This document shows positions 51,472-59,460 of a DNA stretch of 64,000 nt, piece by piece. This DNA comes from Bisbaumannia sp015645095. Lineage in GTDB: Bacteria; Pseudomonadota; Gammaproteobacteria; Pseudomonadales; Halomonadaceae. The notes beneath the pieces were generated by a model. It saw only the letters and a list, made by a program, of their open reading frames with translations. It was not told where the DNA came from and searched no databases. Each line of letters starts with the position of its first letter. Position 1 is the first letter of the stretch. The translations under genes were made by a program, and so were the position numbers. The stretch spans positions 2,418,001 to 2,482,000 of the forward strand of contig CP141893.1 of assembly GCA_036871055.1 (NCBI GenBank), read 5' to 3'.

Positions 51472-52875
51472 ATGCCTAGCCAACGCCCGCACGGCGCCGT
51501 GCACCCGGGAATCAAGTGGGGCCGCTTCACCCTGCGCATCCCCGGGATCCACGTCGACCTGACCCCCAGCACCCAGTTCCAGGGCGGCCTGCTGCTGCTG
51601 GCCACCGGTGGCGCCACCGCGCCCCTGCTGATGCAGTACTTCGGCGTCTCCTTCGAGATCGCCTGGACGGTGATGCTGGTGATGTTCTTCTGGGTCTTCG
51701 CCCAGACCTTCCTGTTCGGGGACGTCTACTCCGCCGGCGGCATCGCCGCGGGCCTGCCCCTGACCATCATCTTCCTCAACGACTTCAGCCCCGGCCCCGA
51801 GGCGATACGCGCCATGATCGCGGTGACCCTGGTGGTCTCCTTCCTGTTCCTGTTCTTCGGCATCACCCGGCTCGGCGAGCGCTTCAACCGCCTGGTGCCC
51901 GCCACCCTCAAGGCGGGGATCATCATGGGCGCCGCCGTGGCCGCCTTCCAGTCGGAGCTCAATCGCCTGGAAAGCATGCCCTTCACCCTGCTCACCGCTT
52001 GGGTGGTGGTGCTGGCGCTGATGTTCTCGACCCCCTTCGCCCGGCTGCCCAATACCCGCCTGAAGATGCTGGTGGGCGCCAATGCCCTGCTGGTCGCCTT
52101 TATGGCCGCCGGCGTGGTGGGCCTGATCAGCGGCGAACTGCGCTTCGATATCCAGTGGGGCCTCTTCGTGCCGCCGGTGCGCGAGACCCTGGATACCCTG
52201 GCGCCCTGGTCGGTGGGCCTGCCCTCCTGGGGCGTGATCGTCAGCGCCATCCCCATCGGCGTGATGATCTATATCCTCGCCTTCGGCGACCTGCTGGTGG
52301 CGGATACCCTGCTCAAGGGGGCCGACAAGGCGCGCAGCGACGAGAAGCTCGATATCGACCATACCCGCAGCCACTATGTGCTGGCGATCCGCAACCTGGC
52401 CCAGCTGGTCACCGCCGGCCCCCTGGTGATGCTGCATGGCCCGATCTGGACCGGGGTGCAGGTGTTCCTGATCGAGCGCTACAAGAAGGGACGCTCCGTC
52501 ATGGACTCCCTGTTCACCGGCACCACCAACTTCTATCTGCTGGCGATCCCCCTGGGGCTCTTGATGCCGGTGCTGGGACTGATCATGCCGATGCTGCCGG
52601 TGGCCCTGTCGGTGACCCTCGTGCTGACCGGCTTCGCCTGCGCCTATGTGGCCATGGCCATGGTGCAGGGCAATATCGAGCGGGGCCTGGTACTGACCAT
52701 CGGCATGCTGACCGCGGTGATGGGGCCTGCCTGGGGCATCGGCGCCGGTATCCTGCTCTACTTCCTGATGCTGGGCCGAGGGGGCGAACAGGCCGCCGAG
52801 CCGGTGGCGGAAGAGGATGTCACCGACGCCCTGGAGCAGGAGGCTCCCTACTCGGCCGAAGGAGAGCGCGCATGA
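51472..52875 (+). CDS. Polytopic NCS2/SulP-like permease associated with the paa operon
   Basis: 467 residues, about 12-14 hydrophobic segments. A conserved-looking GGLLLLATGGATAPLLMQYFG start, AGIIMGAAVAAF and VMIYILAFGDLLVADTLLKG suggest a uracil/xanthine or SulP-type fold, but I could not place it in a named subfamily. It follows paaE by 91 bp on the same strand and is coupled (ATGA) to a UspA gene. Phenylacetate or another aromatic acid is a reasonable cargo by context, replacing the PaaL/PaaM carriers of pseudomonads. No direct sequence evidence for the substrate. Confidence 0.72.
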   Translation: MPSQRPHGAVHPGIKWGRFTLRIPGIHVDLTPSTQFQGGLLLLATGGATAPLLMQYFGVSFEIAWTVMLVMFFWVFAQTFLFGDVYSAGGIAAGLPLTIIFLNDFSPGPEAIRAMIAVTLVVSFLFLFFGITRLGERFNRLVPATLKAGIIMGAAVAAFQSELNRLESMPFTLLTAWVVVLALMFSTPFARLPNTRLKMLVGANALLVAFMAAGVVGLISGELRFDIQWGLFVPPVRETLDTLAPWSVGLPSWGVIVSAIPIGVMIYILAFGDLLVADTLLKGADKARSDEKLDIDHTRSHYVLAIRNLAQLVTAGPLVMLHGPIWTGVQVFLIERYKKGRSVMDSLFTGTTNFYLLAIPLGLLMPVLGLIMPMLPVALSVTLVLTGFACAYVAMAMVQGNIERGLVLTIGMLTAVMGPAWGIGAGILLYFLMLGRGGEQAAEPVAEEDVTDALEQEAPYSAEGERA

Positions 52876-53324
52876 GCTACCGTCGCATTCTCGCCGCCCT
52901 GGATGGCTCCCGCCACGCCGAGGCGGTACTGGCCACCGCCCTCGAGCAGGCCCGACTGAACGAGGCCGAGCTGCTGCTGGCCACCGCCGTGCCCCACTAC
53001 GGGGACGGGGCGCCGATCCTGGTGGCCGATATCGGCGGCCAGGCCCATCGGGCCCGGGAGGCGTTGCAGGTGGAGGCCCGGGAGGCCGGCAAGGCCCTGC
53101 TGGCCAAGGCCCAGGCGCGCGCCAAGAACGCGGGGCTCGCCCCCCGCAGCCTGCTACTGGAAGGCGAGGCCGCCGATGCCCTGTGTCGCTGTGCCGCCGA
53201 GCATGAGGTGGAACTGCTGGTGATCGGCAGCCGCGGCCTGAGCACCGTCAAGGAGCTGCTGCTGGGCAGCGTCAGCCACAAGGTGGCGCAACTGGCGCCC
53301 TGCCCGGTACTGATCGTCAAGTAA
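52872..53324 (+). CDS. Universal stress protein UspA family
   Basis: 150 residues. Single Usp domain with the ATP-binding G-x2-G-x9-G-(S/T) motif in GSRGLSTVKELLLGSVS and an N-terminal ILAALDGSRHAE. Usp proteins of this type are often encoded with transporters and may regulate them. It starts within the permease stop (ATGA), so the two are made together. A good terminator follows. Confidence 0.92.
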   Translation: MSYRRILAALDGSRHAEAVLATALEQARLNEAELLLATAVPHYGDGAPILVADIGGQAHRAREALQVEAREAGKALLAKAQARAKNAGLAPRSLLLEGEAADALCRCAAEHEVELLVIGSRGLSTVKELLLGSVSHKVAQLAPCPVLIVK

Positions 53325-53342
53325 CCCCCTACCGTGGGTTTC

Positions 53343-53374
53343 GCCAGGGTGCCATCGCGGCCCCTGGCTTTTTT
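53343..53374 (+). terminator. Terminator after the UspA gene
   Basis: GCCAGGG ... CCCTGGC with a 12-nt loop followed by TTTTTT, 19 bp after the stop. Confidence 0.85.
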
Positions 53375-53428
53375 GGTTCATCGCAGATCAGCGTGAAGCC
53401 ACAACATGGATGATTCCGGCTTGCTATC

Positions 53429-53544
53429 GTGGGAGTTTGCGGTTCGGCGCTCCGACTATGCCGAACGATTGGGCGACGAAGTCGCCCCTGGTCGCAGCCA
53501 GGATCGCCCTTCGGGCGATATCGCGCGGAATCCGCGCTCCCACG
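53429..53544. repeat. REP/BIME-like palindromic cluster
   Basis: Bounded by CGTGGGAG (53429-53436) and CTCCCACG (53537-53544), with inner hairpins GGGCGAC-GAA-GTCGCCC (53471-53487), ATCGCCC-TTC-GGGCGAT (53503-53519) and GCGCGGAATCCGCGC (53523-53537). The GTGGGAGCGCGG-type head is like REP heads of pseudomonads and halomonads. Confidence 0.75.
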
Positions 53545-53594
53545 GCGGCATTCACGCCAGAGTGCGAAGAGCCTTTTTTATGTCCCACCCAAAC

Positions 53595-53624
53595 GACGAG
53601 GCCGCCCCGAAGGGCGGCCTCGTC
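53595..53624 (-). terminator. Terminator-like hairpin after phaC
   Basis: A 12-bp stem GACGAGGCCGCC/GGCGGCCTCGTC with a 6-nt loop, 20 bp beyond the phaC stop. On the minus strand only GTTT follows, so the T-tract is weak. Confidence 0.7.
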
Positions 53625-53643
53625 TTGCCACGTCAGGGAGCGC

Positions 53644-55473
53644 TCAGGCGCCGCCCTGCTCTTCCAGCACCTGGGGGATGGTCTGGCGCACATAGCGCCC
53701 CGGGGCCGGTTCGAGGATATCCAGCTCGCCCTCGCCGGGCTGGCGGGCGGGGACCCGCTTGTCGGCATCCACATAGCCGTTGTCGATCATCCAGGCCTGC
53801 CAGTGGGGCCACCAGGACCCCTCGTTGAAGCTGGCGTCCTCCAGCCAGGCCTCCGGCGAGGCGGGCAGCTCGGCATTGGTCCAGTAGCCGTACTTGTTCT
53901 TGTGGGGCGGATTGACGATCCCGGCGATATGCCCGGAGCCGCCCAGCACGAAGGTCACCGGCCCCTTGGGCAGCTGGGTGCCGCCATAGGTGCTCTGCCA
54001 CTTGGCGATATGGTCTTCCCGGGTGGAGACGAAGTAGCTGGGGGTGGAGATCTTGCGCAGGTCGATCTTGACCCCATCCAGCTCGATGCCACCGGGCTCG
54101 ATCAGCCGGTTCTCCATGTACATATGGCGCAGGTACCAGCCGTGGGTGGCCGCCGGCAGGTTGGTGCCGTCGGTGTTCCAGTAGAGCAGGTCGAAGGCCG
54201 CCGGCTGCTCCCCCTTCAGGTAGTTGCTGACATAGAAGGACCAGAAGAGGTCGTTCTCCCGCAGCAGGTTGAAGGAGAAGGCCATCACCCGGCCATCCAG
54301 GTAGCCATCCGCCTCCAGCTGGCACTCGATGCCGGAGAGCACGGTATCGTTGAGGAAAACGCCGATCTCGCCGGGGTCGCTGAAGTCCTGCAGGGTGGCC
54401 ATGTAGGTCACCGACTTGACCTTGCGCCCGCGACGGGTGCTGGTCAGGTAGGCCACGGTGGAGGCGGTCAGGGTGCCGCCGATGCAGTAGCTGAGCAGGT
54501 TCACCGACTTTTCGCCGCAGGCCGACTCGATGGCCTCCATGCTGGCGATGGGGCCCAGCTGCATGTAGTCGGCCCAGGTCAGGTCGCGCTGGGCCGGGCC
54601 CGGGTTGCGCCAGGAGATCAGGAACACCGTATGGCCCTGATCCACCAGCCACTTGACCAGGGAGTTGTCCTCGCGAAGGTCGAGGATGTAGTACTTGTTG
54701 ATCCAGGGCGGTACCACCAGCAGCGGCGTCTTGAACGCCGTCTCGGTGGTGGGCGTGTACTGGATCAGTTGAATCAGCTCGTTCTCGTAGACCACCGAGC
54801 CCGGGGTCACCGCCACGTTCTCGCCGATGCGGAAGGCCTCCCGGTCGGTCATGGCCACGTTGATGCCTTCCGCCGAGTTGGCCAGGTCCTCGCGCAACCG
54901 CGCCAGCCCCTCCACCAGGTTCTCGCCCTGGGTCTCCAGGGTCAGGCGCATCACCTCGGGGTTGGTGGTGACGAAGTTGCTCGGCGCCACGGCGCTGACG
55001 TACTGGCGGGCATAGAACTCCAGGTTGCGCTGCTGCTGGGGCGGCAGGCCGTCGAGGCCCTGCACCAGCTGCTCCACCTGGCGGGAAAAGAGCAGGTACT
55101 GCTCCATCAGCGCCCGGTAGAAGGGCTCCTGGTGCCAGGCCTCGTCCTTGAAGCGGCGGTCATGCTTGGCCGGGGCGACCAGCGGCTCGACCTCTTCGCC
55201 GGCCAGCAGACGCAGGTTGTGTTGCCAGAGCTGCCACTGATCCTGCATCAACTGCCACTGGGCACCATAGAGCGCCTGGGGGTCGCGCATCAGCGCCTCC
55301 AGGCCGGCGCGGAAGGTCTCGCGCATGTCTTCCTGGACCTGCTTGGCGGCCTCGCTGGGGGCCGCCCGGGCCATCAGGTCCTGGAGCACCGCCTGGTACT
55401 CCTGGCCGATGCGCTCGAGCTGCTCGCTCCAGCCATCCCACGCTTGGGCACTGGCATTCTGGTCTGACTGCAT
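53644..55473 (-). CDS. phaC: Class I polyhydroxyalkanoate synthase
   Basis: 609 residues. Polymerises 3-hydroxyacyl-CoA into PHA granules. An alpha/beta-hydrolase core contains the nucleophile C330 in the box S328-Y-C330-I-G-G, the Asp in STREDHIAKW and the His in GGSGHIAG; PWINKYYILDL is typical of class I. In most class I enzymes the box is G-x-C-x-G-G; the Ser variant has been described for Halomonas synthases, as I recall. The start at 55473 has AAGGAG nine bases upstream. A phasin gene lies 31 bp upstream on the same strand. Confidence 0.96.
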   Translation of the reverse strand: MQSDQNASAQAWDGWSEQLERIGQEYQAVLQDLMARAAPSEAAKQVQEDMRETFRAGLEALMRDPQALYGAQWQLMQDQWQLWQHNLRLLAGEEVEPLVAPAKHDRRFKDEAWHQEPFYRALMEQYLLFSRQVEQLVQGLDGLPPQQQRNLEFYARQYVSAVAPSNFVTTNPEVMRLTLETQGENLVEGLARLREDLANSAEGINVAMTDREAFRIGENVAVTPGSVVYENELIQLIQYTPTTETAFKTPLLVVPPWINKYYILDLREDNSLVKWLVDQGHTVFLISWRNPGPAQRDLTWADYMQLGPIASMEAIESACGEKSVNLLSYCIGGTLTASTVAYLTSTRRGRKVKSVTYMATLQDFSDPGEIGVFLNDTVLSGIECQLEADGYLDGRVMAFSFNLLRENDLFWSFYVSNYLKGEQPAAFDLLYWNTDGTNLPAATHGWYLRHMYMENRLIEPGGIELDGVKIDLRKISTPSYFVSTREDHIAKWQSTYGGTQLPKGPVTFVLGGSGHIAGIVNPPHKNKYGYWTNAELPASPEAWLEDASFNEGSWWPHWQAWMIDNGYVDADKRVPARQPGEGELDILEPAPGRYVRQTIPQVLEEQGGA

Positions 55474-55504
55474 CCCCGACTCCTTGTTAGTGTCTCGACG
55501 GAAA

Positions 55505-55861
55505 TTACTTGGCGGTCCGGGCGGCGCGGCTGGTGGCCCGGGCGGGCCCCTCGGCGGCCTGCCGCGAGGCTGGTGTCCGGGGAGCGACGGCGCCCTCGCC
55601 CAGGGCATCGAACCAGGCCCGCTGACACTGGTTTCCCCAGGCCCCCAGGGCCTGGGCATCCTCGACCCACTGGTGCTGGACTCGCTGGGCCAGCTGCCAG
55701 GGACGAGCCGCCAGGGCCTCGGCGGAGTCGGCCTCGGTCAGGGCCTGGAACGACTCCTGGGCCAGTTGGCCGTAGCGGGTCAGGGACTGCCGTTGCAGGG
55801 CACTCAGGGAGGCGAGGGACTCGGCCAGGGGGGCCGGGAGAGAGGACAGCGGATCCTGCAT
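55505..55861 (-). CDS. Phasin-like PHA granule protein
   Basis: 118 residues: an amphipathic helical N-terminus (LASLSALQRQSLTRYGQLAQESFQALTEADS), as in phasins, and an Ala/Arg/Pro-rich basic C-terminal tail like the AAK-rich tails of granule and nucleoid-binding phasins. Coats PHA granules. The start at 55861 has AAAGGAG eight bases upstream. It precedes phaC by 31 bp, surely in one operon. Confidence 0.85.
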   Translation of the reverse strand: MQDPLSSLPAPLAESLASLSALQRQSLTRYGQLAQESFQALTEADSAEALAARPWQLAQRVQHQWVEDAQALGAWGNQCQRAWFDALGEGAVAPRTPASRQAAEGPARATSRAARTAK

Positions 55862-55971
55862 AACGAGACTCCTTTCGTCACCGTGAAGGGCGCGATCATG
55901 GCGCTTGCTGCACTGCACAACAAGCCACTGACAGAGTAGTCCGAGGCGCCGCGCCTTGCAACCGTGGTCTC

Positions 55972-56421
55972 CTACCCCTGACGGCGGCGAGCGCTGGCGG
56001 CGCTGGCGCTGCCCTTGGGCGCCTTGTCGCCACCGCCCTGGGGGTCAGGACCGTTTCCGGCCGGAGATTCCGGCGGCGGCTCGGCGTGGGGTGCGGCGCT
56101 GCCGGCCTGGGAGGCGGCCTTGCGCAGCATCTCCATCAGCATTTGCTGGTAGTGACCGAAACCGGCCAGCCCCTGCTCCCAGCCGCTCCCCTGGCCGGCT
56201 GCGCCCTTCTGGCCCTGGAAGGCGTGCTTGAAGGCCTCGGGCATCAAGGGGTTATCGAGGAAGGGTTGCAGCAGGCTGAGGGGATCATAGCCTTCGACGC
56301 CGGCCTCCATCTGCTGCTTGATGCGCTCCAGCACGGCCTGGTGGTAGGCCTCCACATCGGGCAGGCCCAGGGCCTGGCGGAACTCGGCGGGGGTCAGGTC
56401 GAACTCGATATGAATCTTCAT
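55972..56421 (-). CDS. DUF6489-like protein, putative PHA-granule associated
   Basis: 149 residues. The N-terminus MKIHIEFDLTPAEFRQALGL and a central KQQMEAG resemble the DUF6489 family of small proteobacterial proteins of unknown function. The C-terminal third is Pro/Gly/Ala/Lys low-complexity ending ASAARRRQG, similar in style to the phasin's tail. Same strand as, and 110 bp upstream of, the phasin gene, with GAGGC as ribosome site. The context suggests a granule-related role, which is inference. Confidence 0.78.
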   Translation of the reverse strand: MKIHIEFDLTPAEFRQALGLPDVEAYHQAVLERIKQQMEAGVEGYDPLSLLQPFLDNPLMPEAFKHAFQGQKGAAGQGSGWEQGLAGFGHYQQMLMEMLRKAASQAGSAAPHAEPPPESPAGNGPDPQGGGDKAPKGSASAASARRRQG

Positions 56422-56470
56422 GGCGTGCCTCGCTGGGAGTGGTCTTCCCAGTCTAGCGCCGCCATCACGC

Positions 56471-56495
56471 AAAAGGCGACCGTCTAGCGGTCGCC
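56471..56495 (-). terminator. Terminator upstream of the DUF6489-like gene
   Basis: GGCGACCG-loop-CGGTCGCC with TTTT on the minus-strand side. It can end leftward transcription coming from aroC before the PHA genes. Confidence 0.8.
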
Positions 56496-56532
56496 CTCGG
56501 GGACACAAGAGACATCATCACGCCTGGAGGGT

Positions 56533-56645
56533 CGGGGCTACCCCGGGGGCAGGCCGTCGCGGAGACGCTGTGAGCCCCTCCCTGGGCGCTCGACTTTTTC
56601 GTCCATGAAAAAGACGCTCCGCTCCATCCTGCCCCCAGCGCCCCT
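56533..56645. repeat. Dispersed palindromic repeat, copy E (inverted)
   Basis: Begins CGGGGCTACCCCGGGGGCAGG, contains CCCCTCCCTGGGCGC and ends CCTGCCCCCAGCGCCCC, the reverse orientation of copies A, C and D. It carries a central AAAAAGTC/GACTTTTT-like pair (GACTTTTTCGTCCATGAAAA). Confidence 0.85.
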
Positions 56646-56685
56646 TGCCCATTCGCACCTCTCCCCTTGATGAGAAAGGTGGGGG

Positions 56686-57771
56686 TTAACGCAGCACCGG
56701 CGTCTCGACGCGAACCTCGGCGTTCTGGGCGCGATGGCGCAGCCAGTGATCCATCAGGGTCAGCGCCATCATCGCCTCGGCGATGGGGGTGGCACGAATG
56801 CCGACGCAGGGATCGTGGCGCCCCTTGGTGACCACCTCCACCGGGTTGCCGTGGACATCGATGGAGCGCCCCGGCGTGGTGATGCTGGAGGTGGGCTTCA
56901 GGGCCAGGTGGGCGATCAACGGCTGTCCCGAGGAGATCCCGCCCAGCACGCCCCCGGCGTGGTTGGAGAGGAAGCCCTCCGGGGTCATCTCGTCCCGGTG
57001 CTCGCTGCCCCGCTGGCTGACCGCGGCGAAGCCGTCGCCGATCTCCACGCCCTTCACCGCATTGATGCTCATCAGCCCATGGGCCAGGTCGGCGTCCAGG
57101 CGATCGAAGACCGGCTCGCCGAGCCCCGGTGGCAGCCCCTCGGCCACCACGCTGATCTTCGCCCCCACCGAGTCCTGGTCGCGGCGCAGCTGATCCATAT
57201 AGGCCTCGAGCTCGGGTACCCGCTCCGGGTCGGGGCAGAAGAAGGCGTTCTGCTCCACCGCTTCCCAGCTCTTGAAGTCGATGGCGAGGGGCCCGAGCTG
57301 GCTCATGTAGCCGCGAATGGTGATGCCCTGGGCGGCCAGGTACTGCTTGGCGATGGCCCCGGCGGCCACCCGCATGGCGGTCTCCCGGGCGCTGGAGCGC
57401 CCGCCGCCCCGGTAGTCGCGGCGACCGTACTTGTGGTGGTAGCTGTAGTCGGCGTGGGCCGGGCGGAACTGCTCCTTGATATTGGAGTAGTCCTTGGAGC
57501 GCTGGTCGGTGTTCTCGATCAGCAGGCCGATCGAGGTGCCGGTGGTGACGCCCTCGAAGACCCCGGAGAGAATCTTCACCCGGTCGGGCTCGCGGCGCTG
57601 GGTGGTGTGCCGGGAGGTGCCCGGACGGCGACGATCCAGGTCGCGCTGCAGGTCCGCCTCGCAGAGCGGCACCCCCGGCGGGCAGCCATCGACGATGGCG
57701 CCCAGCGCCGGGCCATGGCTCTCGCCGAAGGTGGTCACGGTGAACAGCTTACCGAAGGTATTGCCGGACAT
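56686..57771 (-). CDS. aroC: Chorismate synthase
   Basis: 361 residues. Converts 5-enolpyruvylshikimate 3-phosphate to chorismate with reduced FMN, supplying trpE among others. Signatures GESHGPALGAIVDGCPPG (N-terminus), RPAHADYSYHHKYG, and GRSSARETAMRVAAGAIA are present. GAGGAG lies six bases upstream of the ATG. prmB ends 21 bp before it, a conserved gammaproteobacterial pair. Confidence 0.97.
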   Translation of the reverse strand: MSGNTFGKLFTVTTFGESHGPALGAIVDGCPPGVPLCEADLQRDLDRRRPGTSRHTTQRREPDRVKILSGVFEGVTTGTSIGLLIENTDQRSKDYSNIKEQFRPAHADYSYHHKYGRRDYRGGGRSSARETAMRVAAGAIAKQYLAAQGITIRGYMSQLGPLAIDFKSWEAVEQNAFFCPDPERVPELEAYMDQLRRDQDSVGAKISVVAEGLPPGLGEPVFDRLDADLAHGLMSINAVKGVEIGDGFAAVSQRGSEHRDEMTPEGFLSNHAGGVLGGISSGQPLIAHLALKPTSSITTPGRSIDVHGNPVEVVTKGRHDPCVGIRATPIAEAMMALTLMDHWLRHRAQNAEVRVETPVLR

Positions 57772-57792
57772 GGGCTCTCCTCGCGATGACGG

Positions 57793-58746
57793 TCAGGCGA
57801 AGGACGCCGCATGGGCGTCGAGTTGTTGGGCGGTGAGGGCGAAGACCCCATGGCCCCCGCGCTCGAAGTCGAGCCACAGGAAGGGTACCTCGGGGAAGGC
57901 CGCCTCCAGGTGGCGGTCGGAGTTCCCCACCTCGACGATCAGCACCCCCTCGTCGCTGAGGTGGTCGCGGGCCTCGCGCAGGATGCGCCGCACGATGTCC
58001 AGGCCATCGCTGCCGGCGCCCAGGGCCAGGGCCGGCTCGTGCTGGAACTCGGCGGGCATGGTGGCCAGGTCCCGGGCGTCCACGTAGGGCGGGTTGGAGA
58101 CGATCAAATCGTAGCGGCGACCGGCCAGGTTGGCGAAGAGGTCGGACTCCACCGCGCGCACCCGCTCCCCCACGTCGTGGCGGCTGATGTTCTGCCGGGC
58201 CACCGCCAGGGCGTCGGCGCTGATATCCGCCAGGTCCACCTCGCAGGTGGGCAGGTGCAGGGCGGTGGCGATGCCGATGCAGCCGGAGCCGGTGCAGAGG
58301 TCGAGCACCCGGGCCGGGGGCAGGTCGCCGAACCAGGCGGCGAAGCCCTCCTCGATCAGTTCGGCGATGGGCGAACGGGGAATCAGCACCCGCTCGTCCA
58401 CGTCGAAGGGGTAACCGGCGAAGAAGGCCTCGCCGAGCAGGTAGGGCAAGGGGCGCCGGTCGCTGATGCGGGAGCGCACCAGGGTCACGATGCGCGCCCG
58501 CTCCATGGGCAGCAGGCGGGCATCGAGCACCGCCGGATCCACGTCCCAGGGCAGGTGCAGGGCGCCCAGGGTCAGTGCCACCGCTTCGTCCCAGGGCGAG
58601 GCGGTGCCGTGCCCGAAGTGCAGGCCATGGGCATGAAACTCGCTGGCGGCCCAGCGCAGGCAGTCGCGCAGGCTGACCAGCCCCTCGGTGAGGGCCTCGT
58701 CGGTGAGGCTCAGGGTGGAATGGGCGGCGGGGCGTTGAGCGGCCAC
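57793..58746 (-). CDS. prmB: Ribosomal protein L3 N5-glutamine methyltransferase
   Basis: 317 residues. SAM-dependent methyltransferase with LDLCTGSGCIGIA (motif I) and the catalytic N218-P-P-Y221. The N-terminal helical domain and position next to aroC distinguish it from PrmC. GTG start at 58746 with CAGGAG upstream. Divergent from the smr-domain gene. Confidence 0.94.
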   Translation of the reverse strand: MAAQRPAAHSTLSLTDEALTEGLVSLRDCLRWAASEFHAHGLHFGHGTASPWDEAVALTLGALHLPWDVDPAVLDARLLPMERARIVTLVRSRISDRRPLPYLLGEAFFAGYPFDVDERVLIPRSPIAELIEEGFAAWFGDLPPARVLDLCTGSGCIGIATALHLPTCEVDLADISADALAVARQNISRHDVGERVRAVESDLFANLAGRRYDLIVSNPPYVDARDLATMPAEFQHEPALALGAGSDGLDIVRRILREARDHLSDEGVLIVEVGNSDRHLEAAFPEVPFLWLDFERGGHGVFALTAQQLDAHAASFA

Positions 58747-58870
58747 ACGGACTCCTGTCTCGGCGAAATCGGTTGGGCGAAAGATTGTACCCGCAGCGCC
58801 GTCCGGTTCACAGTCACCGCCGAGTCGCTATACTGGGCGCCAAGTCCAGAATCCCCCAACGAGAGCCCCC

Positions 58871-59452
58871 ATGAGTCGACGCCAGGGTGAACCGCCCGAG
58901 GAGGAGATCTCCCTATTCCGCCAGGCCCTGGAAGAGGCCGGCGTGCGCCGCCTAAAGGCCAATCGCGCCGACCCCGGCCGCCCCCGGCGCCAGGCCGAGA
59001 GCCTCGCCGAACGCCGCGCCGCGGCCACCGCCGCCGACCCCAGCCAACCCACCAGCCGTACCTCCGACGGTCGGGTGGAGCCGGTGCGCCCCTCGGAGTA
59101 CCTCGACTTCGCCCTCCCCGACCTGCCCTACCGCACCCAGGCCCAGCTCAAGCGCGGGCGCATTAGCTGGGAGGCGGGCCTCGACCTGCACGGCTACACC
59201 CTGGAGGAGGCGCGCCGCGAACTGGAGAGTTTCCTCCACGACGCCCTGGCCCGGCGCAGCCGCTGCGTGCTGGTGGTCCACGGCAAGGCACGCAGCCAGA
59301 ATGCCCTGGACGACTACCCGGTGCTCAAGAGCCATGTGAATGCCTGGCTGCGGGAGTGGCCCAGCGTGCTGGCCTTCTGTTCCGCCATCGAGGCGGACGG
59401 CGGCACCGGGGCGGTCTATATCCTATTGCGGCGCCGTGGCGAGGCCCTCTAG
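58871..59452 (+). CDS. smrB: Smr-domain endonuclease-like protein (SmrB/YfcN type)
   Basis: 193 residues. C-terminal Smr domain (about 95-190) with DLHGYTLEEA and VVHGKARSQNA (the HGK form of HGxG), preceded by a charged, Arg-rich N-terminal extension. SmrB cleaves mRNA at collided ribosomes. Divergent from prmB, which matches the E. coli smrB/prmB arrangement. Converges on the patatin-like gene. Confidence 0.9.
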   Translation: MSRRQGEPPEEEISLFRQALEEAGVRRLKANRADPGRPRRQAESLAERRAAATAADPSQPTSRTSDGRVEPVRPSEYLDFALPDLPYRTQAQLKRGRISWEAGLDLHGYTLEEARRELESFLHDALARRSRCVLVVHGKARSQNALDDYPVLKSHVNAWLREWPSVLAFCSAIEADGGTGAVYILLRRRGEAL

Positions 59453-59460
59453 GCCGCGAC

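Larger units (their letters stand above)
53325..53643. other. 319-bp convergent gap with terminators and a REP-like cluster
   Basis: Lies between uspA (plus) and phaC (minus). Occupied by the uspA terminator, a REP/BIME-like element and the phaC terminator, each listed separately. No gene was seen. Confidence 0.7.
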
